Source of the DNA: Halomonas denitrificans
GTDB lineage: Bacteria; Pseudomonadota; Gammaproteobacteria; Xanthomonadales; Wenzhouxiangellaceae
Length of the DNA: 64,000 nt
Assembly (NCBI GenBank): GCA_019800895.1
Contig: JAHVKF010000002.1
Span: forward strand, 558,001 to 622,000
Direction: 5' to 3'
Positions 18,151 through 27,112 of this stretch are shown here, piece after piece. The notes below the pieces were generated by a model that saw only the letters and a program-made list of their open reading frames with translations, did no database searches and had not been told where the DNA came from. Within the stretch, counting starts at the first letter, position 1; each line of letters opens with the position of its first letter. Position numbers and translations under genes: made by a program.

Positions 18151-18741
18151 TCAGAACAGCAGGCCGAGCAAGCGATAGAGGATGTAGAACGCTGCGGTAA
18201 AGGCCGCCGCGGACTTCAGCTTGCCCGGCACGGCATGAGCATAGGTGATCGCGAATACGCCGATGTAGACGAACACCATCGCCAGGCCCCGGAACCAGCT
18301 CTGGATGCGGATATCGAGCACATCGAGCACGAGCGCAAGAAGCAGCAACAGGGTCGACAGCACCAGCGCGCCGCCGAATTTCTCCAGGTAGAAATCCAGC
18401 CCGCGGGTCTTGCCGAGCGCATTCCAGGCGAACACCAGCGCGCCGATCGGGATTCCGATCACCAGCACGGCCTTGATGCCGTCGAGCAGGTGGCCGAACT
18501 CGAAGTCGAAGCCCGTGTAGCCGAACGTGCGGGATACGATCGTGGCGAGAAAGAACACGCCGAGGAACCCGCCGAGGTCGATCATCGCGTTGGTATTGCC
18601 GCTGCGATGGCTGCCGTCGAAGAACGTGTCGGGGCGGGTCAGCACGTCCCTTACGTGTTCGACGTAGCCCTTGCCTGCCCCGTCCTTCGGACGATCGTCC
18701 GGATCCGGCGAGGTGGCCGTTTGCTGGTCGTGTTCCGTCAT
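18151..18741 (-). CDS. Small membrane protein, Yip1-like
   Basis: 196 residues from the ATG at 18741. An acidic, Gln/Asp-rich cytoplasmic N-terminus (about 1-50) is followed by about five hydrophobic segments: LGGFLGVFFLATIVSRTF, IKAVLVIGIPIGALVFAW, ALVLSTLLLLLALVLDVL, LAMVFVYIGVFAITYAHA and AFTAAFYILYRLLGLLF. The sequence VRDVLTRPDTFFD before the first span resembles Yip1-family proteins. Divergent from the nine-gene array, from which it is separated by 277 bp. No function is assigned. Confidence 0.65.
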   Translation of the reverse strand: MTEHDQQTATSPDPDDRPKDGAGKGYVEHVRDVLTRPDTFFDGSHRSGNTNAMIDLGGFLGVFFLATIVSRTFGYTGFDFEFGHLLDGIKAVLVIGIPIGALVFAWNALGKTRGLDFYLEKFGGALVLSTLLLLLALVLDVLDIRIQSWFRGLAMVFVYIGVFAITYAHAVPGKLKSAAAFTAAFYILYRLLGLLF

Positions 18742-18855
18742 GGCGCGACTCCCTGTGGGTGGATGACCTTGCCTTGTCCTTACGTCAACGATACCGGCGC
18801 CCCGCCACGCCCGCAATGCGAGGTCGCGCCGAGCGTGATGGAGTTCTCGTTTTTC

Positions 18856-18884
18856 TTTCGCCCCGCTCGGCGCTGGGCTATGCT
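18856..18884 (+). promoter_or_regulatory. Candidate promoter of the nine-gene array
   Basis: GGGCTATGCTGG contains a -10-like TATGCT at 18879-18884, with a weak -35-like TTTCGC 17 bp upstream. It is about 135 bp before the first gene of the array at 19019. This is the best candidate in the 277-bp divergent region, but only the -10 is convincing. Confidence 0.3.
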
Positions 18885-19018
18885 GGGGGCCAGGCCCGTC
18901 GAGCCGCTGCACCAGCACGACTCGGACGGCGCCTGAGGGAGATTGAGATGCCTTTCTCGGAATCCGGGGATCCATCCAGGACTACCGCTCGCTCGCAGCG
19001 GAAGCGCGGCCGCGCGCG

Positions 19019-21202
19019 ATGAGCGTGATTTCCGAGCTCAAGCGCCGCAACGTGTTCCGCGTTGCGTTGTTCTACATTGTCAGTTCCTGGCTGCTGGTGC
19101 AGGTCGCCGAGACCGTGCTGCCGGTGTTCGGCGTGCCGGACACGTTCATCCGCGGGATCATCGTCGTACTGGTCATGGGCTTCGTCCCGGCGCTGGTCTT
19201 CGCCTGGATCTTCGAGCTGACGCCGGACGGGCTGAGGCGCGAGAGGCCGGAAGCCGACGCCGTCGCTTCCGCGCGACCGGTCTCGCAGAAGCTCAATATC
19301 GCGACGCTGGTTATTGCCGTGCTGGCCATCGGACTGCTGGCCGTCGATCGATTCGGCGGATCGACTTCGAGGGACGGCGCAAATTCTGGACCTCAGGCCG
19401 GTCCGGCACCGGCGCAGACGATGGACGAGCTGGCTCCGCCGGCGCGCTCGATCGCCGTCCTGGCCTTCGAGGACCTGAGTCCCGAGGCCAACCAGGCCTA
19501 TTTCGCGGAGGGCGTTTCGGAGGAATTGCTGAACCTGCTCGCCCGGATCGAGGACTTCAAGGTCGCCGCGCGCACCTCGTCGTTCAAGTTCAAGGGCACC
19601 GGAGCCGACATCGCCGAGATCGGCCGGGCGCTGAATGTCGAGACCGTGCTGGAAGGCTCGGTCCGCAAGGCCGGCGACCAGGTGCGCGTGACGGCGCAGT
19701 TGATCAACGTCGCGGACGGCTACCACCTCTGGTCGAACAGCTACGACCGTCGACTCGAGAACATCTTCGCGGTCCAGGACGAGATCGCCGGCGCGATCGT
19801 CGAGCAGTTACGGCTCCAGTTCGATGTCGAGGCCGAGACTGCGTCGCGCACCACCAACGTCGAAGCCTACGACCACTATCTTCGCGGTCGCGAGCTCGCG
19901 CGCGAGCCCACGCGCGATGGACTGCTGCGCGCCATCGAGCAGTTCCAGGCCGCGCTGGCGATCGATCCCGATTTCGCTGCCGCACACGCCGGCATCGCCA
20001 ATGCCTGGGTCTGGCTCGAGGACTACGGCGGCGTGAAGTCGTCGGAGGCCTACCCGAAGGCCGAGCAGGCGGCCCGGCGCGCGCTGGCACTCGATGAAGA
20101 ATCCGCCGAGGCGCACGCCGCGATGGCCTTCGTGCTCGATCGCTACTACGACGACAAGCAGGGCGCGAGCGAGTACTTCGAGCGCACGCTGGAACTCAAC
20201 CCGAACTACGTCACCGCCTACAACCTGTACGGCGACGTGCTCCGCGACATGGGCCTGCTCGAGCGAATGATCGAAGTCCATCGTCGTGCCGTCGAGCTCG
20301 ACCCGCTCTCACCGTTCATGCGGATGCGGCTGGCGGCGAAGCTCCAGGTCGCAGGCGAGCCGGAGGAGAGCCGCAGGCTGATCGCCGAGCTGCTGGCCGA
20401 GCAGCCCGATAACGACTACGCCTTCGAAGAGCTGGGCAACCTGAAGATGGGCACCGGCGACTTTTCGGGCGCCTTCGACGCCTATCGAAAGGTCCACGTT
20501 CAGCGGCCGGGCGACCCCTATTCGGCGTCGCAGATGGCCGAGATGAGCATCGTGCTCGAAGACGAGACGGCGGCCCGCGCCTGGATCGCCGAGGCCCGCG
20601 CCCGAGGCGAGGACAATCGCTGGGAACTCGATCCGCGCGAACAGCTGGCCAAGTGGCAGCAGGACTGGGAGTCGCTACGTGAAGTCGGTGATCTTCGCGG
20701 CGGTCACACCGGCGCGCGGATGCGCGGCGAAGCGGCCATCGGGCTGGGCCATTGGGCGGAGGCACGCCGGCACTTCACCGAGGCGCTGCGGATGAGCGGC
20801 TATACCCCCGACGAGCCGGTGCTGCTGCAGCACGTGCACAAACTGGCCGGACTCGAGATTGCCGAGCGAGCGCTTGAGCTTTCTCCCGATCCCAATCGCC
20901 TCGAGCAGGCCCGGCGGCCGCTGGAGCTGCTGGTCGACGCGAAGGCTATCGCGGTCAACGACCTCAATTACTACGTTGCCCTCGCGCGATTCGCAGCGCT
21001 GCAGGGCGACCACGAAGAAGCCATCGACCTGATCCTGCAGGGCTTCGGACAGGGCGAACCGATTCCCGAGTGGTTCCTTCTACGCGATCCCGCGTTCGAG
21101 ACCTTGCGCGATCTGCCCGCGTTCCAGGCCGCAGTCGACCGCGCGCGCGATCTCCGCGAGAGCCTGCAAGCTTCCCTTCCTCCGGACGCGCGCATGCCGT
21201 GA
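19019..21202 (+). CDS. Array member 1: inner-membrane TolB-like/TPR protein (type A)
   Basis: 727 residues, the longest of nine tandem paralogues. Layout: short cytoplasmic start with ELKRRN; TM1 about 13-32 (FYIVSSWLLVQVAETV); TM2 about 45-66; a cytoplasmic ELTPDGLRRE turn; TM3 about 93-110 (ATLVIAVLAIGLLAVD). After a Pro/Ala linker comes a TolB-like domain at about 143-270 (SIAVLAFEDLSPEANQAYF, EELLNLLARI, VLEGSVRKAG, VRVTAQLI, HLWSNSYDR, IFAVQDEIA). The rest is helical with TPR units (FQAALAIDPDFAAAHAGIANAW, FERTLELNPNYVTAYNLYGDV). No enzyme domain or HTH is seen. Charge distribution puts the C-terminus in the periplasm. It lacks the C-terminal Cys pair. Its TGA overlaps the next GTG start. 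Confidence 0.88.
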   Translation: MSVISELKRRNVFRVALFYIVSSWLLVQVAETVLPVFGVPDTFIRGIIVVLVMGFVPALVFAWIFELTPDGLRRERPEADAVASARPVSQKLNIATLVIAVLAIGLLAVDRFGGSTSRDGANSGPQAGPAPAQTMDELAPPARSIAVLAFEDLSPEANQAYFAEGVSEELLNLLARIEDFKVAARTSSFKFKGTGADIAEIGRALNVETVLEGSVRKAGDQVRVTAQLINVADGYHLWSNSYDRRLENIFAVQDEIAGAIVEQLRLQFDVEAETASRTTNVEAYDHYLRGRELAREPTRDGLLRAIEQFQAALAIDPDFAAAHAGIANAWVWLEDYGGVKSSEAYPKAEQAARRALALDEESAEAHAAMAFVLDRYYDDKQGASEYFERTLELNPNYVTAYNLYGDVLRDMGLLERMIEVHRRAVELDPLSPFMRMRLAAKLQVAGEPEESRRLIAELLAEQPDNDYAFEELGNLKMGTGDFSGAFDAYRKVHVQRPGDPYSASQMAEMSIVLEDETAARAWIAEARARGEDNRWELDPREQLAKWQQDWESLREVGDLRGGHTGARMRGEAAIGLGHWAEARRHFTEALRMSGYTPDEPVLLQHVHKLAGLEIAERALELSPDPNRLEQARRPLELLVDAKAIAVNDLNYYVALARFAALQGDHEEAIDLILQGFGQGEPIPEWFLLRDPAFETLRDLPAFQAAVDRARDLRESLQASLPPDARMP

Positions 21203-23085
21203 CTCTTTGGGCCGAGATCAAGCGCCGCAACGTGATCCGGGCCGGACTGGCCTGGCTGGCGCTGTCGTGGCTGCTGATCGCGATCGCCGACCTGCTGTTT
21301 CCGTACCTGGGCTTCCCGGACGAAGCCATCCGGGCATTGATCCTCGGCCTGGGCATCGCCCTGCTCCCCGTACTGGTCCTGTCCTGGTTACTCGAACTGA
21401 CGCCCAGGGGGCTTCGTTTCGATCGCGGCCCGCAGGGCGACAATCCGGAGAACGCGCGCACAGGGCGGCGCCTCGACCAGCTGACCGTGGTCCTGATTCT
21501 CGGCGCGTTGGGCTTGTCCGCCCTGCGCGAGTTCGTGCTGATCGAACCGGCCGACCTGCCGGTGGCCGAGCTTCCGGCAGTGCCCGGGCCCTTGCCGACG
21601 CTGCCGCAGCCCGAACCACTGCCGCCGCCGGCCGCAGATCCGCGCTCGATCGCCGTCCTGCCGTTCGCCAGCATGAGCCCGAATCCGGACAATGCCTACC
21701 TCGCCGAGGGCATGGCCGAAGAGATTCTCAATGTGCTCTCGCGCATCGACAACCTGAGAGTGGCATCACGAACGTCCTCCTTCGTCTTCGGTAACGGATC
21801 GACCGGCGCCCGAGAGATCGGTCGAAGACTGGGCGTCGCGCACGTTCTCGATGGATCGGTGCGGCGCCAGGGTGATCGGGTCCGGGTCACCGCGCAGTTG
21901 ATCCACGCCGAGAGCGATCAGCACCTGTGGTCGCAAACCTTCGATCGAGAAGTGGCCGACATCTTCGCGCTGCAGGAAGAAATCGCCCAGGCGATCGCCG
22001 ACTCGCTGGCCGAATCGCTGGGCGTCCGCACCGTCGAGGTGCGCCGAGCGACCGAGGACCTGCAGGCCTACGAACTGTTCCTGCGCGCTCGCCAACTGTT
22101 CGCCCAGCGCGGTGCCAGCCTGATGCCCGCGCGCGAGTTGCTGCAGCGCGCAACCGAGCGCGACGCGGACTTCGCCGAAGCCTGGGCGCAGCTGGCCGCC
22201 GTCGAATACGTGCTTCCGTCCTATTTCGCGGAAGCCGATGTGGCCGCCACCCGGCAAGCCGCATCCGATGCCGCCTCAAGGGCGCTTGCCCTGGTGCCGG
22301 ACGAGCCCACGGCGCTGGCCGTCAGCTCCCGCCTGGCCGCCGACCGCAGTCAGCGTAGCGAATCGCTTTCGCTGGCCGATCGAGCGCTGGCCGAAGATTC
22401 GAACAACGCCAACACGTGGATGTGGAAGGGCCTGACGCTGCTCGAGGGCGGCCACCTGAGCGCTGCTCGGCAGGCCTTCGACCGGGCCCGCCGCCTCGAT
22501 CCGTTGAGCGGCATCCACCTCGGCTGGCTCGGCTCGACCGAGATCGCCGCTGGGGAATTCGGCTCGGCAGAGAACCACCTGGCCGAAGCACACGCGCTCG
22601 GCTGGCAGGGGCCGGCCAGCGCATGGCAATTGAAGCTGACGGTGAATCGGGATGGATTCGGCGAGACGGCGGAGCAAGCCTATCGACACTGGATCGAGAC
22701 CGACGGGCGCATCGACCCGGCCGCGCTGCCGATTTACCGCGATGCAGCACCGGCCTTCGGCGACCGCTCGCAGATCGACGCGGTCGCCGAACGCATCCGG
22801 ACTGCAATCGACGCCCGGCCCGAGCTCGACTGGACGCCGCTGTTGCTGAACCTCGGACTCGCCGATGCGGCAATGCGCGAAGCGCTTCGACCCAAGCCGC
22901 CGTCGCGGCAGATCCTGCTGATGATGATCTGGACCCCGGCAGACGAGGCCTTCCGCGAGCACCCGGCCTTCATCGACTACGCCCAGCAGGCCGGATTGAT
23001 CGATTTCTGGAACGAACACGGCTCACCGGATCACTGCCGGCCGGTCGGTTTCGGCCCGGACCGGAAGCTGGAGTGCGATCGATGA
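21199..23085 (+). CDS. Array member 2: TolB-like/TPR membrane protein (divergent type A)
   Basis: 628 residues; a GTG start overlaps the preceding stop (GTGA), aligning its EIKRRNVIR with the starts of the other members. TM1 about 13-32 (AGLAWLALSWLLIAIADL), TM2 about 45-66, the conserved ELTPRGLRF turn, TM3 about 95-110. A Pro-rich linker (PGPLPTLPQPEPLPPP) leads to the TolB-like domain from about 149 (RSIAVLPFASMSPNPDNAYL, EEILNVLSRID, VLDGSVRRQG, HLWSQTFDRE, IFALQEEIA). TPR-like helices follow. The C-terminus has the shared tail F-W-N-E-H-G-x-P-x-x-CRP ... LECDR with two Cys. N-terminal module is the most divergent of the A group. ATGA overlap with member 3. Confidence 0.86.
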   Translation: MTLWAEIKRRNVIRAGLAWLALSWLLIAIADLLFPYLGFPDEAIRALILGLGIALLPVLVLSWLLELTPRGLRFDRGPQGDNPENARTGRRLDQLTVVLILGALGLSALREFVLIEPADLPVAELPAVPGPLPTLPQPEPLPPPAADPRSIAVLPFASMSPNPDNAYLAEGMAEEILNVLSRIDNLRVASRTSSFVFGNGSTGAREIGRRLGVAHVLDGSVRRQGDRVRVTAQLIHAESDQHLWSQTFDREVADIFALQEEIAQAIADSLAESLGVRTVEVRRATEDLQAYELFLRARQLFAQRGASLMPARELLQRATERDADFAEAWAQLAAVEYVLPSYFAEADVAATRQAASDAASRALALVPDEPTALAVSSRLAADRSQRSESLSLADRALAEDSNNANTWMWKGLTLLEGGHLSAARQAFDRARRLDPLSGIHLGWLGSTEIAAGEFGSAENHLAEAHALGWQGPASAWQLKLTVNRDGFGETAEQAYRHWIETDGRIDPAALPIYRDAAPAFGDRSQIDAVAERIRTAIDARPELDWTPLLLNLGLADAAMREALRPKPPSRQILLMMIWTPADEAFREHPAFIDYAQQAGLIDFWNEHGSPDHCRPVGFGPDRKLECDR

Positions 23086-25217
23086 GCCTCTGGACCGAAC
23101 TCAAGCGGCGCAACATCTTCCGAGTGGCGGCGGCCTACGTCGTGATCGGCTGGTTGACGCTGCAGGTCGCCGACATCGTGCTCGGCTTCACCGGCGCACC
23201 CGAGTGGGTCGGCAAAGCCCTGATCGCACTGCTGCTGCTCGGCGTGATCCCGGTGCTGGCGCTGGCCTGGGTGTTCGAGGTCACCCCCGAGGGCATCCGG
23301 ATCGACGACGGCAGCAATCAGCGCGATGTCAGCCCGCAGGCCCGTCGACTGGATGTGGTCACGCTCGGCGCCGTCGTCCTGGTCATGCTGCTGATGGTCG
23401 GCCAGCACCTGGCACCGGCGCTGCTGTCGCCGGATGCGTCGGATACGCCAACCGTGCAGGAATCTGCATCTCCGTCGGGATCGACCACGACGGCCGATCC
23501 TGCCCCGGCCGAATCGCACGACACCCCAGTCGACAACCTCGTCGCACCCGAAGGATCGATCGCGGTCCTGCCGTTCACGAACCGCAGCTCCGATCCGGAC
23601 ACCGAGTATTTCGTCGACGGCGTCCACGACGACCTGCTGACCGAGCTTTCTCGCAATCCGCAGCTGACCGTGATCTCGCGCACCTCGGTGATGCAGTACC
23701 GCGGCACGACCAAGACGCTACGCACGATCGGCAACGAGCTCGGCGTGGCCCACGTGCTCGAGGGCGCGGTGCAGCGTGCCGGCCAGCGCGTTCGGATCAA
23801 CGCCCAGCTGATCGATGCCGAGACCGATGCCCACCTGTGGGCCGACACCTTCGACCGCGAACTGACCCCGGAAAACGTGTTCGACATCCAGACCGAAATT
23901 GCGACCGCCATCGCCCGCGCACTCGGGCGAACGCTGTCGAGCACTACGCAACCAACCAGTGGATCCGCCGTGACGCGCAGCGCTGAGGCCTTCGACGCCT
24001 ACCTCCGCGCCCGTTCAAGCGACGATCTGATTTCCGAACCGATCATTCGCCAGCGGATCTCGCTCTACCGCGAGGCCCTCGAGTACGATCCGGAATTCGC
24101 GACGGCGATGGGTGAACTCGGCCGCGAGTACACCAACCTGTACTGGTACGTGTCCCGCCGGGACGCCGATCGGCAGTTGGGCGGCGAATGGATCGATCGC
24201 GCCCTGCGCCTCGAACCGGACAATCCCATTCTTCAGATGGCGCGGGCCGAGCACCTGTACAGGGCCGACCTCGACTACGCAGGCGCGCTGGCCGCACTCG
24301 AAGACGCCGAGGCTCGGCTGCCTGGCGATGCGCGCATCTTCATGCTCCGGGCCTACATACAGCGACGGGCGAACCAGCCGGAGGCGACGATTGCGTCGCT
24401 CACGACCTCGGCGCTGCTCGACCCGCGATCGATCGAGGTGCTCCAGACCCTGTTCGAAACGCACTGGCTGCTGGGCGATCTCGAAAACGCGCGGGGCTGG
24501 CACGAACGCCTGGTCGAGATTCCCGCCGTGCCGCGTTCGACCCTGCTGAACCTGCCCTACGCCGAACTCGCACTGCGCGCGAACGCCGACGACGCCATCG
24601 CGGAGCTCCGTCGCCTGCCGGTCGGCGGAAACATCGGCCTCTCCCTGTTCAACTACATCGACCGGTTCTACTGGCCCTTCCTCGCGCGGGACTACGCGTT
24701 CGCCGAACAGCAGCTCGCGCAGCTCGATGAGGAATTCGACATCATCGAAGACCAGTTCACCTTCAACCCGATCGCACTGCTCGAGTCGCGGCTCGCCTCC
24801 GCTCGCGGCGACGCGGAACGGCAAGTCCAGCAGGCCGAGTCGGCACTGGGCGTGCTCGATCGAGCCCTGGAGCAGCGGCCCAACGACTACCGAGCCTGGT
24901 CGACTCGCGGCCTGGCGCTCGCCTTGATCGGCCGAGAAGAGGATGCAGTCCGGTCCTTCGATCGCTCCCTGTCCGGGCACGTCCCGAGTCGCGACGCAAT
25001 GATTCATGGGGAAGTCCTCAGAACGCGTGCCATCGCACTCGCACAGGTCGCTCGAACACCCACCGTCATCGAGGCCGTCGAAGCCTATCTCGGGCGAACG
25101 ATGAAGTACTACAGCATCCACGGCCTGATCCTCGACCCGGCCTTTGACCGCCACGTTGACGACCCGGCCTTCCAGGCCTTGATCGCGCGGCATGCGCGCG
25201 AGGATGCGGTCCGATGA
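23082..25217 (+). CDS. Array member 3: TolB-like/TPR membrane protein (divergent type B)
   Basis: 711 residues from the ATG overlapping the stop of member 2. The N-terminal module resembles type B (RVAAAYVVIGWLTLQVADIV, then WVFEVTPEGIR), with TM3 about 93-110. A long Ser/Thr/Pro linker (115-155) precedes the TolB-like domain from about 158 (GSIAVLPFTNRSSDPDTEYFVDG). Its wording differs from its neighbours: VISRTSVMQYRG, LRTIGNELGVAHVLEGAVQRAGQRVRI and LTPENVFDIQTEIA, closer to the TolB-like domains of adenylate-cyclase-type and CadC-type proteins. Helical repeats fill the C-terminus; the Cys-pair tail is absent. ATGA overlap with member 4. Confidence 0.86.
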   Translation: MSLWTELKRRNIFRVAAAYVVIGWLTLQVADIVLGFTGAPEWVGKALIALLLLGVIPVLALAWVFEVTPEGIRIDDGSNQRDVSPQARRLDVVTLGAVVLVMLLMVGQHLAPALLSPDASDTPTVQESASPSGSTTTADPAPAESHDTPVDNLVAPEGSIAVLPFTNRSSDPDTEYFVDGVHDDLLTELSRNPQLTVISRTSVMQYRGTTKTLRTIGNELGVAHVLEGAVQRAGQRVRINAQLIDAETDAHLWADTFDRELTPENVFDIQTEIATAIARALGRTLSSTTQPTSGSAVTRSAEAFDAYLRARSSDDLISEPIIRQRISLYREALEYDPEFATAMGELGREYTNLYWYVSRRDADRQLGGEWIDRALRLEPDNPILQMARAEHLYRADLDYAGALAALEDAEARLPGDARIFMLRAYIQRRANQPEATIASLTTSALLDPRSIEVLQTLFETHWLLGDLENARGWHERLVEIPAVPRSTLLNLPYAELALRANADDAIAELRRLPVGGNIGLSLFNYIDRFYWPFLARDYAFAEQQLAQLDEEFDIIEDQFTFNPIALLESRLASARGDAERQVQQAESALGVLDRALEQRPNDYRAWSTRGLALALIGREEDAVRSFDRSLSGHVPSRDAMIHGEVLRTRAIALAQVARTPTVIEAVEAYLGRTMKYYSIHGLILDPAFDRHVDDPAFQALIARHAREDAVR

Positions 25218-27112
25218 ACCTGATCACCGAGCTCCGGCGACGGAAAGTCTTTCGCGTGGCCGCGGCTTACGCTGTGGTGGCCTGGGGCGTAGCGCAGATC
25301 GCCGACCTCGTGCTGGCCAATACCGCCGCACCGCCGTGGGTGATGCAGGTAATCCTGCTGATGCTGGCCCTGGGGTTTCCGATCGCGGTGGTCCTGGCGT
25401 GGGCGTTCGAAGTCACGCCCGCCGGGGTGAAGCGAACCGAAGCTGCCAGCGACAGTCAGCGGGCTGCTGGCCTTCCGGTCTCCGAGTATGCGTTCATCGG
25501 CCTGATGCTGACCGTGATCGTCGTCGCCGGCTACCAGGTATCCACACTGCACGACCGCAACGGCGCGGTGGACGAGACGGCCCGGGTTGCAGAGCCCGAA
25601 GCCCCGCTCGAGAACGCTCCGGAAACTTCGCAAGAGCCAGATGATGGATCACACGCGACTTCAATCGCGGTCCTCGCCTTCGAGAACATGAGCATGGATG
25701 CCGGCAACGAATACTTCGCCGACGGCATTTCGGAAGAGCTGCTGAACATCCTGGCCGGCATCGACGGGCTCAAGGTCGCGTCGCGCACTTCGGCGTTCTC
25801 GTTCAAGGGCAGCAGCACGCCGATCCCAGAGATCGCCGAGCAGCTCGACGTGCGCCACGTGCTGGAAGGCAGCGTCCGCAAGGCCGGCAACCGGGTCCGG
25901 ATCACCGCACAGCTGATCGACGCGACCGAGGACGCCCACCTCTGGTCGGAAGTCTATGACCGCGAGCTCGACGACATCTTCGCGGTGCAGGAAGAGATCG
26001 CCCGGGCGATTACCGGCGAACTCGAAAGCGTTCTCGGTACGCGCAGCGTCGACGTCACGGCCCCCACCCGCGACATGGATGCGTACGAGCTCTATCTGCG
26101 GGGACGCTCGCGTTTCTTCGGTCGAATCGAGCTCAATGAAGCCGTTGAAGATCTGCGGGCCGCGGTCGAGCAGGACGATGACTTCGCCGAGGCCTGGGCC
26201 TTTCTGGCCGCGTTGTACTGGTTGCACGGCAACGGCGCCTACCAATCCGACTACGATCGTGACGAAATGACGCGCCTTGCGGGTCTGGCCTCGGCCCGCG
26301 CATCCGAACTCGACGCGGAAATCCCGATCGCCCTCGCGGTCCAGGGCCAGATCGCTGCAGATTCGGGACGTCCCGGGGCGGTCGCGGACGGTGTCCGACT
26401 GCTCCAGCGCGCCGTCGCGATGCCCGCGCCCGACACCACGCCCCGGCTCTGGCTCGCGTTGCTCTGGATGGAACTGGGCCATCCCGAACGCGCGGAACCG
26501 TTGCTCGTCGAAGCCCGCGAAATGGATCCGCTGGTCGGGATCAACAGCGGCGCACTGGCCGTTTCCCTCGCTGCGCAGGGGGAGATATCGAGAGCCGAAC
26601 CGCTCGCACTGGTCGCCGCAGGGATCGACGGGCTGTCCTTCTGGGGCGACCTGCTCGTCGTCAATCGTTTTCATGCCCACGGGCCGGAACGCGCGGCGGA
26701 CCTGCTTGGTGGGCTGATCGACCGCCTGCGCACGCGCGACCGTGACGAGCGCTCGATCCGGGAAACCGCAGAGGACGAGTCCATCCTCGCGGCGATCCAT
26801 GATCCCTCGTTGCGGGCGGACTTGCTGTCGGAGTGGCAGGACTACGGGGATGCCGACATTGCGTCCCTGCTGTTCGATCGCGCGACGCTGGCACTGGAGT
26901 CGGCCCCGTACGACTCGAATCGTCCGTGGGCGATCGCGATGGGCGCCTGGCTGCCCGCGATGGAGTGGCTCCGGGAAGACCCGCGCTACTTCGAACTGAT
27001 GGAACGCCGCGGCCGCGTCGCATACTGGGAGTCGCACGGCTATCCGCGCGGCTGCCGGCCGGTCGATGGGCCCGCAGGCCGGCACCTGGAGTGCCCGGAG
27101 GCGGAACGGTGA
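25214..27112 (+). CDS. Array member 4: TolB-like/TPR membrane protein (type B)
   Basis: 632 residues. The type B module is clear: LRRRKVFRVAAAYAVVAWG, APPWVMQVILLMLALGFP, AWAFEVTPAGVKRTE, with TM3 about 92-109. The linker is acidic. The TolB-like domain begins near 149 (TSIAVLAFENMSMDAGNEYF, EELLNILAGIDGLKVASRTS, VLEGSVRKAGNRVRITAQLI, HLWSEVYDRELDDIFAVQEEIA). Helical repeats follow. The C-terminal tail Y-W-E-S-HGYPRGCRP ... LECPEAER carries two Cys. Part of its 5' module is nearly identical in DNA to member 5. GTGA overlap with member 5. Confidence 0.87.
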   Translation: MNLITELRRRKVFRVAAAYAVVAWGVAQIADLVLANTAAPPWVMQVILLMLALGFPIAVVLAWAFEVTPAGVKRTEAASDSQRAAGLPVSEYAFIGLMLTVIVVAGYQVSTLHDRNGAVDETARVAEPEAPLENAPETSQEPDDGSHATSIAVLAFENMSMDAGNEYFADGISEELLNILAGIDGLKVASRTSAFSFKGSSTPIPEIAEQLDVRHVLEGSVRKAGNRVRITAQLIDATEDAHLWSEVYDRELDDIFAVQEEIARAITGELESVLGTRSVDVTAPTRDMDAYELYLRGRSRFFGRIELNEAVEDLRAAVEQDDDFAEAWAFLAALYWLHGNGAYQSDYDRDEMTRLAGLASARASELDAEIPIALAVQGQIAADSGRPGAVADGVRLLQRAVAMPAPDTTPRLWLALLWMELGHPERAEPLLVEAREMDPLVGINSGALAVSLAAQGEISRAEPLALVAAGIDGLSFWGDLLVVNRFHAHGPERAADLLGGLIDRLRTRDRDERSIRETAEDESILAAIHDPSLRADLLSEWQDYGDADIASLLFDRATLALESAPYDSNRPWAIAMGAWLPAMEWLREDPRYFELMERRGRVAYWESHGYPRGCRPVDGPAGRHLECPEAER